Source of the DNA: GCA-2731375 sp964507245
GTDB taxonomy: Bacteria > Pseudomonadota > Alphaproteobacteria > GCA-2731375
Direction: 5' to 3'
Length of the DNA stretch: 64,000 nt
NCBI GenBank assembly: GCA_964507245.1
Contig: CAZDQC010000002.1
Coordinates: 1 to 64,000, forward strand
The translations under genes and the position numbers were made by a program. Below are positions 29,612 through 40,400 of the stretch, in pieces (the first letter of the stretch is position 1; each line of letters opens with the position of its first letter). The notes under the pieces were generated by a model, which worked only from the letters and a program-made list of their open reading frames with translations, was not told where the DNA came from and searched no databases.

Positions 29612-29932
29612 ATGGTCGCGAAATTTCAAATTGGTGATGTGGTCAAACATCGCCTTCATCCCTTTCGTGGCGTCGTTTTTGACGTTGATCCAGTTTTTTC
29701 GAATTCGGAAGAATGGCTAATGTCAATTCCGGAGAATGTTCGTCCGCACCGGGAACAACCCTTTTATCATTTGCTGGCGGAAAATGCTCAAACCACATAC
29801 GTGGCCTATGTGTCGGAACAGAATTTGCTTAATGATGATGCAGACAGGCCCGTGCTGCACCCTGAAGTAGATGATTATTTCGCTGGCATTGAAGATGGCC
29901 GGTATGTGCGACGGGATTTGCCGATGAACTAG
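29612..29932 (+). CDS. hspQ: Heat shock protein HspQ (hemimethylated-DNA-binding YccV-like domain)
   Basis: A 106-residue protein; in E. coli HspQ promotes degradation of unstable DnaA and modulates Lon. The KFQIGDVVKHRLHPFRGVVF start and FYHLLAEN/YVAYVSEQNLL segments are the alphaproteobacterial form. The start could instead be GTG at 29600, 12 bases after AGGAG. It stands alone between divergent and downstream genes. Confidence 0.93.
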   Translation: MVAKFQIGDVVKHRLHPFRGVVFDVDPVFSNSEEWLMSIPENVRPHREQPFYHLLAENAQTTYVAYVSEQNLLNDDADRPVLHPEVDDYFAGIEDGRYVRRDLPMN

Positions 29933-30112
29933 GTTTCGGCCGGTCCCTTCATTGCTACAGAATAATGGCAGGCGTAATCCTTTCGAGGACATGGCGAAAT
30001 GTATCCTGAAGTTCTGGGTGGGATAATCATTCGTAATTGCATCAACCCCTGTTTCTTTTCCCTCAAACCGCCTAAATAGCAATTGATCAGAACGCCGCCG
30101 AGCGGCGCCGTT

Positions 30113-32038
30113 ATGAGTTGGCGGGATAAAATGCGGACGACGTTTAATCCAGAGGTTGAAGAATTAGGGCGTAGCCATTGGATGACATTGGCCACGCTGA
30201 TGCCCTATTTATGGCCGCGCGGTCGTTGGGATTTACGGTTTCGCGTTGTCCTGGCGATGCTTCTGTTAGCTGCAGCTAAAATTGCAATCGTCTTCATTCC
30301 GTTCATATACAAGGAAGTCATAGACGCTTTGAATATGACTGGACCGGGCGACAAGGCCGGCATGTTGGTTGCTGTTCCCATTCTTATGATTATCGCCTTT
30401 GGTGCAGCGCGGTTGGCCAGCCAGGCCTTCGGTGAATTGCGCGATGCCGTATTCGCCAAAGTGGGCCAATATGCCTTGCGCAGGATCGCGTTGCAGGTAT
30501 TTAGTCATCTGCACAGCCTTTCCCTTGCCTTCCACCTAGATCGGCGCACAGGCGGGCTAAGCCGGGCGATTGAGCGCGGCACTAAAGGAATCGATTTCCT
30601 GCTACGCTTCTCCTTGTTCAACATTTTGCCGACTTTATTGGAACTATCCATGGTCTGCGGCGTTTTGTTGATCAATTACGGCGTTAGCTACTCGTCCATC
30701 ACCCTATTCGCCGTTGGCGTCTATATAGCCTTTACCCTGACGGTGACAGAATGGCGCCTGAAGCATCGCCGGGAAATGAACCGCACGGACAGTGAAGCTA
30801 ATACAAGAGCTATCGATAGTTTGTTGAATTTCGAAACTGTCAAGTATTTTGGTAACGAAATCCACGAAGCTAATCGTTTCGACCGATCCATGGCCCGCTA
30901 TGAATCTGCGGCGGTACGCAGTCATACATCCCTGGCACTGTTGAATATAGGTCAGGGTGTAATAATCGCATTTGGCATGTGCACCGTGCTCCTGTTGGCA
31001 GCCCAAGGTGTCATTGATGACGAATTGACCATTGGTGATTTCGTGCTGATCAACACATTCATGATGCAACTTTACCAACCACTGGGCTTTCTTGGCTTTG
31101 TCTACCGAGAAATCAAGCAGAGCCTAGTGGACATGGATAAGATGTTCGAATTGATCGAGGTGCACGCTGACGTAGCGGACAAGACAGATGCTCAGCCCTT
31201 GCAGGTGACTTCGGGTGAGGTGGAATTCGAAAATGTGGATTTCGGGTACGAGGACGACCGACAAATTCTGCATGGGGTCAATTTTAAGGTCCCTGCGGGC
31301 AACACCATTGCTATTGTCGGACCTTCCGGGGCAGGCAAGTCCACTATCTCAAGAATCCTGTTTCGGTTCTATGACGTCAAGGGAGGCCGGGTACTAATCG
31401 ACGGGCAGGACGTCCGCGACGTTACACAGGCATCATTGCGCGCCAATGTGGGGATAGTGCCCCAGGACACAGTGCTGTTTAACGACAGTATTCGCTACAA
31501 CATCCGCTATGGCCGGATTGAAGCAACGGAAAACGAGATCGTCAAGGCTGCAAAATTGGCGCAAATTCATGACTTTGTGGATAGTCTTCCCGAAGGTTAT
31601 GATTCCGATGTGGGTGAACGGGGATTGAAACTTTCAGGCGGCGAAAAACAAAGAGTGGCCATCGCCCGCACAATTTTGAAAAATCCCGGGATATTACTCT
31701 TTGACGAGGCTACATCGGCGCTTGATTCGCAAACGGAAAAGGAAATCCAGACTGCCCTGCGTCTTGTCTCGCGCAACCGCACGACACTCGTCATCGCGCA
31801 TCGGCTTTCCACCATTGTCGATGCCGACGAGATCATCGTGTTGGAGGCGGGCCATATAGTGGAGCGCGGTCGCCATGAAGATTTGCTAGCCGGCAACGGT
31901 ACATACGCAGCCATGTGGCGTCGGCAACAGGAACAAGCGGAAGCCTTGCAGCGTCTGGAGCGCCTGGATAAGGATGCAGTTTCAGCCCCGACTGACGACA
32001 GGAAAACTGCGGCTTCAGGGTGGCAAAACAGCGGTTGA
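30113..32038 (+). CDS. Atm1/ABCB7-type ABC exporter (permease-ATPase fusion)
   Basis: A half-size ABC exporter of about 641 residues, expected to form a homodimer in the inner membrane. Six membrane helices fill the N-terminal half, and the ATPase domain has Walker A GPSGAGKST, signature LSGGEKQR and Walker B ILLFDEATSALD. The sequence resembles bacterial Atm1-type exporters, which export glutathione-linked sulfur or metal species. ATG at 30113 is chosen over an upstream TTG. It precedes psd and pssA by 19 bases; co-transcription with them is likely. Confidence 0.92.
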   Translation: MSWRDKMRTTFNPEVEELGRSHWMTLATLMPYLWPRGRWDLRFRVVLAMLLLAAAKIAIVFIPFIYKEVIDALNMTGPGDKAGMLVAVPILMIIAFGAARLASQAFGELRDAVFAKVGQYALRRIALQVFSHLHSLSLAFHLDRRTGGLSRAIERGTKGIDFLLRFSLFNILPTLLELSMVCGVLLINYGVSYSSITLFAVGVYIAFTLTVTEWRLKHRREMNRTDSEANTRAIDSLLNFETVKYFGNEIHEANRFDRSMARYESAAVRSHTSLALLNIGQGVIIAFGMCTVLLLAAQGVIDDELTIGDFVLINTFMMQLYQPLGFLGFVYREIKQSLVDMDKMFELIEVHADVADKTDAQPLQVTSGEVEFENVDFGYEDDRQILHGVNFKVPAGNTIAIVGPSGAGKSTISRILFRFYDVKGGRVLIDGQDVRDVTQASLRANVGIVPQDTVLFNDSIRYNIRYGRIEATENEIVKAAKLAQIHDFVDSLPEGYDSDVGERGLKLSGGEKQRVAIARTILKNPGILLFDEATSALDSQTEKEIQTALRLVSRNRTTLVIAHRLSTIVDADEIIVLEAGHIVERGRHEDLLAGNGTYAAMWRRQQEQAEALQRLERLDKDAVSAPTDDRKTAASGWQNSG

Positions 32039-32057
32039 AGGGAAGGTCGAGAACGGA

Positions 32058-32750
32058 ATGGATGCACTCAAGGCGGTCTTGGTTCCAATCAACCAGGAAG
32101 GTTATCGCTTCATTGCGATCTTTGCTGTCATCACCCTCGTTTTTTTCTGGATCGCCAACTCCTTGGGTTGGATTGGTGTCATTCTAACTTGCTGGTGCGC
32201 CTATTTTTTCCGTGATCCGGACCGAATTACCCCTAGCCGCGACGGTTTGATTGTTTCGCCCGCCGATGGGGCCGTGCAATCCATAGAGATGGCTGTGCCG
32301 CCCGGGGAACTGGGCATGGGCGATGTCCGCAGCCAACGGATCGCAATCTTCATGAATATCTTCAATGTGCATGTGAACAGAATTCCCATCAGCGGCGAGA
32401 TTACGGTCGTTAATTATCGTCCCGGAAGATTCTTGAATGCCTCCTTGGACAAGGCCTCCATCGATAACGAACGCCAGGCGGTTCGCATGACCACATCCGG
32501 TGGCCAGGAAGTAGCCTTTGTGCAGATCGCTGGCCTAGTGGCGCGTCGTATTGTCTGCGGCTTGTACGAAGGGCAGCATGTTCGGGCGGGCGAGCGGTTC
32601 GGGCTTATCCGATTTGGCAGCCGTGTTGATGTTTATCTAGATGACGGCATAGCACCCCTCGTGGCGGTCGGCCAGAGGGCGGTTGCAGGTGAAACCATAT
32701 TGGCGGATTATAACAGCGATGAACCGCGGCGGCGGGGAGAAAGACGATGA
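32058..32750 (+). CDS. psd: Phosphatidylserine decarboxylase proenzyme
   Basis: Converts phosphatidylserine to phosphatidylethanolamine. This is the short (230-residue) alphaproteobacterial type with membrane-embedded N-terminal helices. The RFGSRVDVY motif near residue 193 is the self-cleavage site, with Ser becoming the pyruvoyl group. The ATG at 32058 is where homology starts. It overlaps pssA by four bases (ATGA). Confidence 0.96.
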   Translation: MDALKAVLVPINQEGYRFIAIFAVITLVFFWIANSLGWIGVILTCWCAYFFRDPDRITPSRDGLIVSPADGAVQSIEMAVPPGELGMGDVRSQRIAIFMNIFNVHVNRIPISGEITVVNYRPGRFLNASLDKASIDNERQAVRMTTSGGQEVAFVQIAGLVARRIVCGLYEGQHVRAGERFGLIRFGSRVDVYLDDGIAPLVAVGQRAVAGETILADYNSDEPRRRGERR

Positions 32751-33583
32751 GTCTGCGGCGGCGTAATCGGCGGCTTCGGGAATTGCCGGTCAACAGTCTT
32801 ATCCCGAATATCCTGACGGTCTTAGCTTTATGCGCCGGCATGTCGGCCATTCGTTTTGCCATGCAGGAGAGGTGGGAGCTAGCGGTAGCCGCCATTATCG
32901 TTGCAGGTATTCTGGATGGTCTGGATGGCCGCATGGCACGCCTGTTAAAGGGCGCGACGAAATTTGGCGCCGAACTCGATTCTCTATCGGATTTTATAGC
33001 TTTCGGGGTGGCACCGGCACTCGTGATCTATATGTGGAGTACGGAAGCCCTAGGCGGAGTGGGCTGGGTTGCTGGATTGGCCTACAGCACCTGTTGCGCG
33101 CTGCGTCTGGCCCGTTTTAACACGGCCTTGGAGGACCCTGACCGGCCGGCTTGGGCCACCTTGTTTTTTACTGGCATGGCCGCGCCGGCTGGCGCCTTCA
33201 TAGCTTTGTTGCCACTGACCGTTAGTTTTCAGATTGGCGATGGTTTTCTTCGGGAACCGGCACTCATGGCTCTGTGGCTCTTGGCAGTGGCTTTCATGAT
33301 GATCAGTCGTATTCCTACCTATTCCTTCAAACGGGTTCGGGTGAAGCGCGAAATGGTCTTGCCCTTACTTGTTGTCGTTGGCATTGTAGCGGCGGTCTTG
33401 GCCAGTTATCCCTGGTTTGTCTTGTCTATTTTAGGAGTGTTATACCTGGGTTCCATCCCTTTTAGTTATCGCGCTCAGCAGCGATTTGCCGAGATGCAGC
33501 CGGCAGTCGATGAGACAGACGGTCCGGTCAGCGATAAAACCACCGGCGTCTCAGGCGACCCTGACACCAAGGAGCCGCTTTAA
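32747..33583 (+). CDS. pssA: CDP-diacylglycerol-serine O-phosphatidyltransferase
   Basis: Makes phosphatidylserine from CDP-diacylglycerol and serine; with psd it completes the PE pathway. The CDP-alcohol phosphotransferase motif is complete (DGLDGRMAR, then GAELDSLSD near residues 56-81). About eight hydrophobic segments are present in 278 residues. It is translationally coupled to psd. Confidence 0.96.
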   Translation: MSLRRRNRRLRELPVNSLIPNILTVLALCAGMSAIRFAMQERWELAVAAIIVAGILDGLDGRMARLLKGATKFGAELDSLSDFIAFGVAPALVIYMWSTEALGGVGWVAGLAYSTCCALRLARFNTALEDPDRPAWATLFFTGMAAPAGAFIALLPLTVSFQIGDGFLREPALMALWLLAVAFMMISRIPTYSFKRVRVKREMVLPLLVVVGIVAAVLASYPWFVLSILGVLYLGSIPFSYRAQQRFAEMQPAVDETDGPVSDKTTGVSGDPDTKEPL

Positions 33584-33586
33584 GAT

Positions 33587-34453
33587 TCAAGGCCAACCAG
33601 CTCCCGGCACACTGACTTCGACGGTTTCAATTCGCCCTGACCGCAGTTCAGCCGTGCCGGGGCCGGATTGGAGGCACGTGCAGATGAACAATGTGCGGCG
33701 TTCCGGCCCACCTAGCATGCAGGCGAACGAACCACGGTTGCCAGTGGATATCCGGTTGGTGATTTTGCCCCCTTCCAGAACACGGATGGTTTCATTGTTG
33801 CGTGGATCAGCTACCCAGACAGCGCCTTTTGCGTCCAAGCAAATGCCGTCCGGAAAGCCCCCATCTAGGTCTGCCCAGATCCGGCGGTTGCTCAAACTAC
33901 CATCAGGTGCTCTGTCCCAGGCGGTGAGAATATTGCCTCGGGTCTCGGCCACAATTAGTGTTTGGCCATCTGGCGTGATGACGGATCCATTTGGAAACGC
34001 CAGATTAGTTGCTGCGACCGAGACCGATCCATCCGGGTCGACACGAATCAAATTAGCGGCCCGAAACGGGTCGCCAGCATGGCTGTTAAATCCAAAGTTA
34101 CCTATATAGGCCCTGCCATCATTATCTACCACCATATCATTGCAGTGATAGTTGGCGAAATCAGATAAATTTGCGACTTCCGTAAGGCCGTCAGGGTCCA
34201 GGCGCAGCAGGCGTCGGTCGGTCATAGAGACAACTAACAATTGGCCATTAGGGGTCCAGCCAAGGCCAGAGGGTTGCCCCGGCACTTCGATGATATGTTC
34301 TCGGTTTCCCTGCAGATCCACCGCGATTACCTCGTGAGCGTAAAAATCGGAAAACCACAGCCGACCGTCGTGCCAACGAGGCCCCTCGGGGAATGTCAGA
34401 CCGTCGAGAAGAACAACCGGTTGTTTATTTGGATCGCTTGTCACGAGTTTCAT
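33587..34453 (-). CDS. SMP-30/gluconolactonase-family beta-propeller
   Basis: A six-bladed beta-propeller of 288 residues, likely a metal-dependent lactonase. Family features are LTFPEGPRWHDGRLWFSD near the N-terminus, GNFGFNSH in the middle and FPDGICLDAKGAVWVAD towards the C-terminus. It converges on pssA and ends four bases from it. The substrate is probably a sugar lactone. Confidence 0.92.
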   Translation of the reverse strand: MKLVTSDPNKQPVVLLDGLTFPEGPRWHDGRLWFSDFYAHEVIAVDLQGNREHIIEVPGQPSGLGWTPNGQLLVVSMTDRRLLRLDPDGLTEVANLSDFANYHCNDMVVDNDGRAYIGNFGFNSHAGDPFRAANLIRVDPDGSVSVAATNLAFPNGSVITPDGQTLIVAETRGNILTAWDRAPDGSLSNRRIWADLDGGFPDGICLDAKGAVWVADPRNNETIRVLEGGKITNRISTGNRGSFACMLGGPERRTLFICTCLQSGPGTAELRSGRIETVEVSVPGAGWP

Positions 34454-34730
34454 CCCTGTTGTGCGTTACGTGTAGGCTAGCCGAAGTTCTTTGGATCGCC
34501 CAAATAGGTGTCTTGGTTGTGCGCTATGGGAACATTCTAACGTAACCAAGAACATAATCGGACAGGAGCCCGACAAAGAACATTACCAGTTTAAGATAAT
34601 CAAACAGATTGATTTGGGATCATCGTTAGAACAATTCCGTCAAGGGTTGTTTGCAAATTCTTCTTTTTGCCCGCGTAATCCGCCATAACGTTGTGCTGGA
34701 CAACTGATTAATAACTGATGGGAGGCGACG

Positions 34731-35534
34731 ATGCGTTTACAGGGTCGAGTGGCATTGGTAGTGGGCGCCGGTCAAAGCCCAGGAGAGACCATGGGTAATG
34801 GAAGGGCCACGTCTCTATTGTTTGCCCGAGAGGGCGCCATGGTCATAGCTGTAGACCGTGATGCGGTCTCTGCTGAGGAAACAGTCGCCATGATTCACGG
34901 TGAAGGTGGGCAGGCGATGGCAGTCGAGGCCGACGTTAAAGTTGAGGAGTCGTTAAAGGTCGCGGTCGACAAAAGCTTGCGCCAGCACGGTGGCATCGAC
35001 ATTTTGCACAATAATGTGGGCATTTCCTTGGCCGGCGGAGATGCTGAGATTACGGAAATCACTGTCGAGGCGTTCGATCATTGCGTTGCTGTCAACTTGC
35101 GTGGAATGGTACTGGCTTGCAAACATGTCTTGCCCAGCATGCGGGAAAAGGGCAAGGGCGTGATAACAAATATTTCCTCCCTCGCTGCTTGGTCTGCCTA
35201 TCCGCTGGTGGCCTACAAGACTACGAAATCGGCCGTCATCGCGCTAACGGAACAGTTGGCTATTCAAAACGCCAAATTTGGTATACGGGCTAATGTCATT
35301 CTGCCGGGTTTGATGGATACACCCATGGCCGTGGACACTCGGGTTCGGGTTCTGGGCAAAAGCCGTGAGGAAATCGCGGCCGACCGGGGTTCTAAGGTGC
35401 CTTTGGGCCGCAAGATGGGCACAGGCTGGGATGTGGCTCATGCCGCCTTATTCTTGGCCTCGGATGACGCTGGGTTCATTACCGGCGCGGCCCTGCCCGT
35501 AGATGGCGGTACTTCGGTGTCGCTGGGTATATAA
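34731..35534 (+). CDS. SDR-family NAD(P)-dependent oxidoreductase (copy 1)
   Basis: A classical short-chain dehydrogenase of 267 residues. The cofactor loop is the longer GAGQSPGETMGNG form, the catalytic YxxxK reads YKTTK near residue 160, and NNVGIS and the ISSLAAWS serine are in place. GGGAGG precedes the ATG. It resembles the SDR at 46694-47509 in having an extended glycine loop. The substrate is unknown. Confidence 0.93.
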   Translation: MRLQGRVALVVGAGQSPGETMGNGRATSLLFAREGAMVIAVDRDAVSAEETVAMIHGEGGQAMAVEADVKVEESLKVAVDKSLRQHGGIDILHNNVGISLAGGDAEITEITVEAFDHCVAVNLRGMVLACKHVLPSMREKGKGVITNISSLAAWSAYPLVAYKTTKSAVIALTEQLAIQNAKFGIRANVILPGLMDTPMAVDTRVRVLGKSREEIAADRGSKVPLGRKMGTGWDVAHAALFLASDDAGFITGAALPVDGGTSVSLGI

Positions 35535-35651
35535 GACTAGGCCAATAACACCAAAAAATATGGCGTTTAAATTATTCTTGTTAATTACAATTGAGATTAA
35601 CTAATCACGAAACATTTATTGTGAAAAGCGGTCGTTCTCGGGCTTCTTAGG

Positions 35652-35718
35652 TAGATAATTAAGCTATCTAGCCATTACTATTGACTTAGATATATCGTAT
35701 TGGCATATCAAAATCTAA
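35652..35718. promoter_or_regulatory. Paired inverted repeats before padR (possible autoregulatory operators)
   Basis: TAGATA (35652-35657) faces TATCTA (35665-35670) with seven bases between. TTAGAT (35686-35691) faces ATCTAA (35713-35718), with a nested GATAT/ATATC pair (35689-35693 and 35705-35709). All four share a TAGAT core. A TTGACT (35681-35686) that could serve as a -35 overlaps the second repeat. The region is AT-rich and sits 26-92 bases before the padR ATG. Confidence 0.45.
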
Positions 35719-35743
35719 TGGCAGATTGAGGAGACTTTTGTAG

Positions 35744-36295
35744 ATGGATGTGAGGACGTTGTGCCTGGGCGTTTTGAGTCTGGGCAATGCTTCGGGTTAT
35801 GAAATCAAAAAAAGGCTAGAAAATACCTTCAGCCATTTTTACGACGCATCGTTCGGGTCCATTTACCCGGCGTTAAGCCGGCTGCAAAAAGAAGGCCTCG
35901 TACAATGCGAGACCGAGGCCCAGGCTAACCGCCCAGACAAAAAGGTCTACAACTTGACGGTAGATGGGCGACTGAAACTGGTGGCGAAATTGAATAACAT
36001 ACCGGGGCGCGATCGGGTTCGTTCAGAATTCTTGGTGGCGATGCTTTTTTCAGACATTTTACCAGCGGGACGGTTAGGCGAAATGATCGATAGGCGTATC
36101 GATGAACACCGTAAATTTGTCGCTCAGCTGGAGAGCCGAGAAGAGCGGTCTACGCCAGCCCAACAATTTGTAGCGGGTTATGGGCGCACCCTTAATGAAG
36201 CGGCTGCAAATTATTTGCAAGAAAACAGATACCTGGTGGAAAGTGAGGCTTTACTGGCGCAGGTCGACAACGATCGCGTCGAGGTTACCGATTGA
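35744..36295 (+). CDS. PadR-family transcriptional regulator
   Basis: A winged-helix repressor-type regulator of 183 residues. The N-terminal domain (CLGVLSLGNASGYEIKKRLE, then SIYPALSRLQKEGLV) is the PadR fold; the C-terminal part is the usual helical dimerisation region. PadR proteins often bind small lipophilic ligands and repress neighbouring efflux genes. An RND efflux pair follows directly, 22 bases downstream. Inverted repeats upstream suggest autoregulation. Confidence 0.93.
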   Translation: MDVRTLCLGVLSLGNASGYEIKKRLENTFSHFYDASFGSIYPALSRLQKEGLVQCETEAQANRPDKKVYNLTVDGRLKLVAKLNNIPGRDRVRSEFLVAMLFSDILPAGRLGEMIDRRIDEHRKFVAQLESREERSTPAQQFVAGYGRTLNEAAANYLQENRYLVESEALLAQVDNDRVEVTD

Positions 36296-36317
36296 CCCGG
36301 TCTATGGGAAATCCATA

Positions 36318-37499
36318 ATGAAAAATTCCATCTTCATGGCGGTGATTATTGCTATTGTTGCAGCGGGCTGGGTGCTGAGCGGAGAATTCGGCAGCAAATT
36401 CGGAGTGGCAAATAAAACGGCCGGTGATCAAGCAAAGCCCGAACAGACAGCATCTGTAGCCGAACGTATAGTGAAACAGGGCCAGGCGGCCCTGACTGCA
36501 GTGCGCACCAAATCCTCCCAAGCGCGGAAACACTGGAGTAAGATCACCGTGCGCGGCCACACGGAAGCCAAGCGCAAGGTTATGGTGATGTCCGAAATCA
36601 AGGGCCGGATCACAAAAATTTCGGTAAAAAAGGGCAGCCGTGTCAAACGTGGCGATGAACTACTCCGTATCGACGTAGCTGACCGGAAAGCCCATATGGC
36701 CGAAGCTCAGGCTCTGGTGCGCCAGCGTGAGGTTGAATACGAAGCAGCCAAGAAGCTTCGAAAAAAGGGCTACCGTGCGGAAACCCAGTTTTCCGCTGCC
36801 GCGGCTAAACTAGATTCTGCCAGGGCAGGGGTTAAGCAGATGGAAGTGGCCTTGTCGCGAACCATTATCCGAGCCCCCTTTGATGCTGTTGTTGACAGTC
36901 GCGAGGTTGAGCAGGGAGCCTATGTGGAGGCCGGTAGCGGCATTGCACGGTTGGTGGACGAAGAATTTTATCTGATTGTGGCCCAGGTGGCCGAAACTGA
37001 TATCGATCGGCTGAAACCGAATAGCCCAGGCAGTGCAACTCTAGTGACTGGCCAGAGGGTGGAAGGGCGTATTCATTATATTTCTGCCATAGCGGATGAG
37101 GCCACGCGTACTTACCGAGTCGAATTGCTAGTGGCGAACTTGAACCGGAAACTGCGTCACGGCACCACTGCCGAATTGCACTTCCCGACCAAGCAGTCCT
37201 TGGCCCATTTCATTACTCCGGCGATCCTGACCTTGGACGATCAGGGAACAGTGGGCGTTCGCTGCGTCGAGAATGGCGATCAGGTTGCATTTTATCCGGT
37301 AAAAATAATCGACAGTGACGCTGATGGCGTTTGGGTCTCGGGCTTGCCGAATATTGCGGAACTCATCGTTGTAGGTCAGGAATATGTTCGCCAAGGTGAT
37401 CGTGTTCGCATCTCTAACGCCGCCGGAGGAGACAACGACGGCAATTCCAAGATGGTGCCAAAAACTGCGCCGAAGACCGCCGATTTATCCGCGTCATGA
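36318..37499 (+). CDS. RND efflux periplasmic adaptor subunit
   Basis: A membrane fusion protein of 393 residues that links the RND pump to an outer-membrane channel. It starts with an N-terminal anchor helix (residues 5-25), then an Ala/Lys-rich stretch, a biotinyl-lipoyl-like domain (GRITKISVKKGSRVKRGDELL), an alpha hairpin (about residues 115-170), and IIRAPFDAVVD as in HlyD/AcrA relatives. The start at 36318 fits the anchor; longer readings overlap padR. It overlaps the pump gene by four bases (ATGA). Confidence 0.93.
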   Translation: MKNSIFMAVIIAIVAAGWVLSGEFGSKFGVANKTAGDQAKPEQTASVAERIVKQGQAALTAVRTKSSQARKHWSKITVRGHTEAKRKVMVMSEIKGRITKISVKKGSRVKRGDELLRIDVADRKAHMAEAQALVRQREVEYEAAKKLRKKGYRAETQFSAAAAKLDSARAGVKQMEVALSRTIIRAPFDAVVDSREVEQGAYVEAGSGIARLVDEEFYLIVAQVAETDIDRLKPNSPGSATLVTGQRVEGRIHYISAIADEATRTYRVELLVANLNRKLRHGTTAELHFPTKQSLAHFITPAILTLDDQGTVGVRCVENGDQVAFYPVKIIDSDADGVWVSGLPNIAELIVVGQEYVRQGDRVRISNAAGGDNDGNSKMVPKTAPKTADLSAS

Positions 37500-40400
37500 A
37501 CACTCTTATTTCGGTCGCGGTTCAAAATTCCCGCACTGTTCTGTCGGTTCTTGTTCTGGTCCTGATTGCGGGTGCTTTTTCATTCCTGACCATCCCAAAA
37601 GAATCCAAGCCAGATATCAATATCCCCATAGTCTACGTCTCAATGAGTCACGAAGGGATATCGCCTGAAGATGCTGAGCGTCTGCTAGTGCGGCCCATGG
37701 AGCAGGAACTACGCTCCATCGAAGGTATCAAGGAAATGCGCAGCCGAGCGGAAACCGGCCATGCTTCGGTCCTGCTGGAATTCGATGCCGGATTCGACTC
37801 GGACATAGCCTTGCGTGACGTGCGCGAGGCCATCGACCTGGTAAAACCCGACTTGCCGGACGAAACCGATGAGCCTACGGCTCACGAAGTTAACGTGGGA
37901 CTTTTCCCAGTGCTGGTGATTACTTTGGCAGGTGACGTATCCGAACGCACTTTGCTAATGATTGCCCGCAATTTGCAGCACGAATTGGAAATGCTGCCCG
38001 GTGTTCTGGAAGCAGATATTGCCGGTGATCGCGAGGAATTGCTGGAGGTGCTGGTAGATCCTCTACGGCTGGAGAGTTACAACATTAGCCACAAGGAACT
38101 GGTCAGCGCCGTTACCCGTAATAATCAACTGATCGGTGCGGGGCCCATGGATACGGGCAAGGGGCGGTTCCCTTTGAAGGTACCGGGCTTATTTGAAACA
38201 GCGAAGGACATCTTGGATTTACCAATTAAGGTGTTCGGCGATGGGGTTATCATCCTGGGGGACGTGACCACCGTGCGCCGCACGTTCAAAGATGCCGATA
38301 GCTTCGCCCGCATCAACTCACGGCATGGTGTGACCCTGGAAATCAAGAAACGCCTGGGTGAGAACGTGATCGAGACGATTGACCAGGTGCGCCGTGTTGT
38401 AAACAGCCGGTCAAAGGACTGGCCGGCCGGCGTACAGGTCAACTTCATTCAGGACGAATCGAAAGACATTCGACGCATGTTGGAAGATCTGCAGAACAAC
38501 GTTCTTAGTGCCATCCTCTTGGTGATGATCGTCGTTGTCGCTGCCCTGGGTTTGCATACGGCGGGGCTGGTAGGCCTGGCCATACCGTCATCGTTCCTGC
38601 TGGCCATTCTTGTGCTGAATTCCATGGGCTTGACTGTCAATATTGTGGTGCTCTTCGCCCTAATTCTGGCGGTTGGCATGTTGGTGGATGGCGCGATTGT
38701 CGTGACAGAATTCGCCGACCGGAAATTGGCAGAGGGTTTGCCGCGGCGTGAAGCCTATATTCTTGCTGCACAGCGCATGGCATGGCCCATTATAGCCTCC
38801 ACGGCGACGACGCTTGCTGCCTTCATGCCCTTGGTATTCTGGCCCGGTGTGGTTGGTGAATTCATGAAGTTCCTGCCTATTACCCTGGTCATCACCCTTA
38901 CCGGATCATTGATGATGGCCTTAATTTTCGTGCCAACTCTGGGCGGCCTTATAGGCAAATCGGGCTCGGCCAGCCCAAAGATTTTGGCTGCTTTGGCGGC
39001 GGCGGAAGACGGAGATGTGCGCCAATTACCTGGTTTTACGGGGGCCTATGCGCGGGTGCTTTCAGTCGTGATCCGGCGACCGCTCTTAGTGTTGTTATTG
39101 GCCATTGTCATATTAGTGGGTGTTCAGATGACTTACCAAAAGGTGGGCAAGGGCATTGAATTTTTTCCCGCCGTGGAGCCCGAACAGAGTCTGATTCACG
39201 TCCATGCCCGAGGCAACATGTCGAGCCGAGAGAAGGATGCCCTGGTCCGTGAGGTGGAGAATGAATTGTTGCCGGTCAAGGGTATACGTACAATCTATGC
39301 CCGTACCGGTGGGCGGTACCAGGGCGAAGACCAAGCCCAGGACGTGATTGGCACCATTTTTATTGAATTTTCGGAATGGGACAAACGGCGCGCCTCAGCA
39401 GAGATCATGGCGGAAATACGGGAACGGACTGCCCATCTTGCGGGTGTCTGGGTGGAGCCACGTGAACCTGCCGTGGGCCCCCCCACCGGCAAGGACATTC
39501 AAATTGAAATCCGCTCCCGCTTCCCAGAGCGGATTAATCCCGTGGTTGCCAAAATCCGCGCTAAGTTGGAAACCATGAGCGGCCTGCTGGACGTAGAAGA
39601 CAGCCGACCACTGCCAGGGATTGAATGGCAGGTAAAGGTGGACCGCTCCCAGGCGGCCCGGTTCAACGCCGATATCCTTACGGTAGGCAAAGTAGTGCAG
39701 TTGGTAACCCACGGCATCAAAGTCGGCGAATACCGTCCTGACGATGCGGATGAAGAGGTGGAAATACGTATTCGGTTTCCTTTGGAATACCGCAATCTTC
39801 AACAGTTAGACCAATTGCGGGTGCAAACTAGCCATGGTCAAGTGCCCATCTCCAACTTTGTGACCCGCTCGCCGCAGCAACGGTCGGGCCTACTGCGGCG
39901 CACAGACGGCCAGCGCGTGATTATGGTGCAGGCTAGTGTGGCCAAAGGTTTGCTATCCGATGACAAGGTCAAGGAAATTCGTAATTGGATGGCGATGCAG
40001 ACGTTCGATCAGGGGGTTGATGTCCGTTTCAAGGGTCCGGACCACGAACAAAAAGAAGCACAACAGTTCCTGATTAAAGCGTTTGGCGTCGCCCTGTTTG
40101 TTATGGCGATCATACTCATTACGCAGTTCAACAGTTTCTACCACGCCCTTTTAATCCTGACGGCGGTGATTATGTCCACGGTCGGTGTGATGGCTGGGCT
40201 GATAATTACCAACCAGGCATTTGGTATCGTAATGACAGGCATCGGTGTTATCGCCTTGGCCGGCGTCGTCGTGAACAATAATATCGTTCTAATCGATACC
40301 TATTCCCGGTTAGTCAAGGGTGGCATGGAACCGTTGGAAGCCGTGGTCCGCACAGGTACCCAACGGCTACGTCCGGTATTGCTAACAACAGTGACTACCA

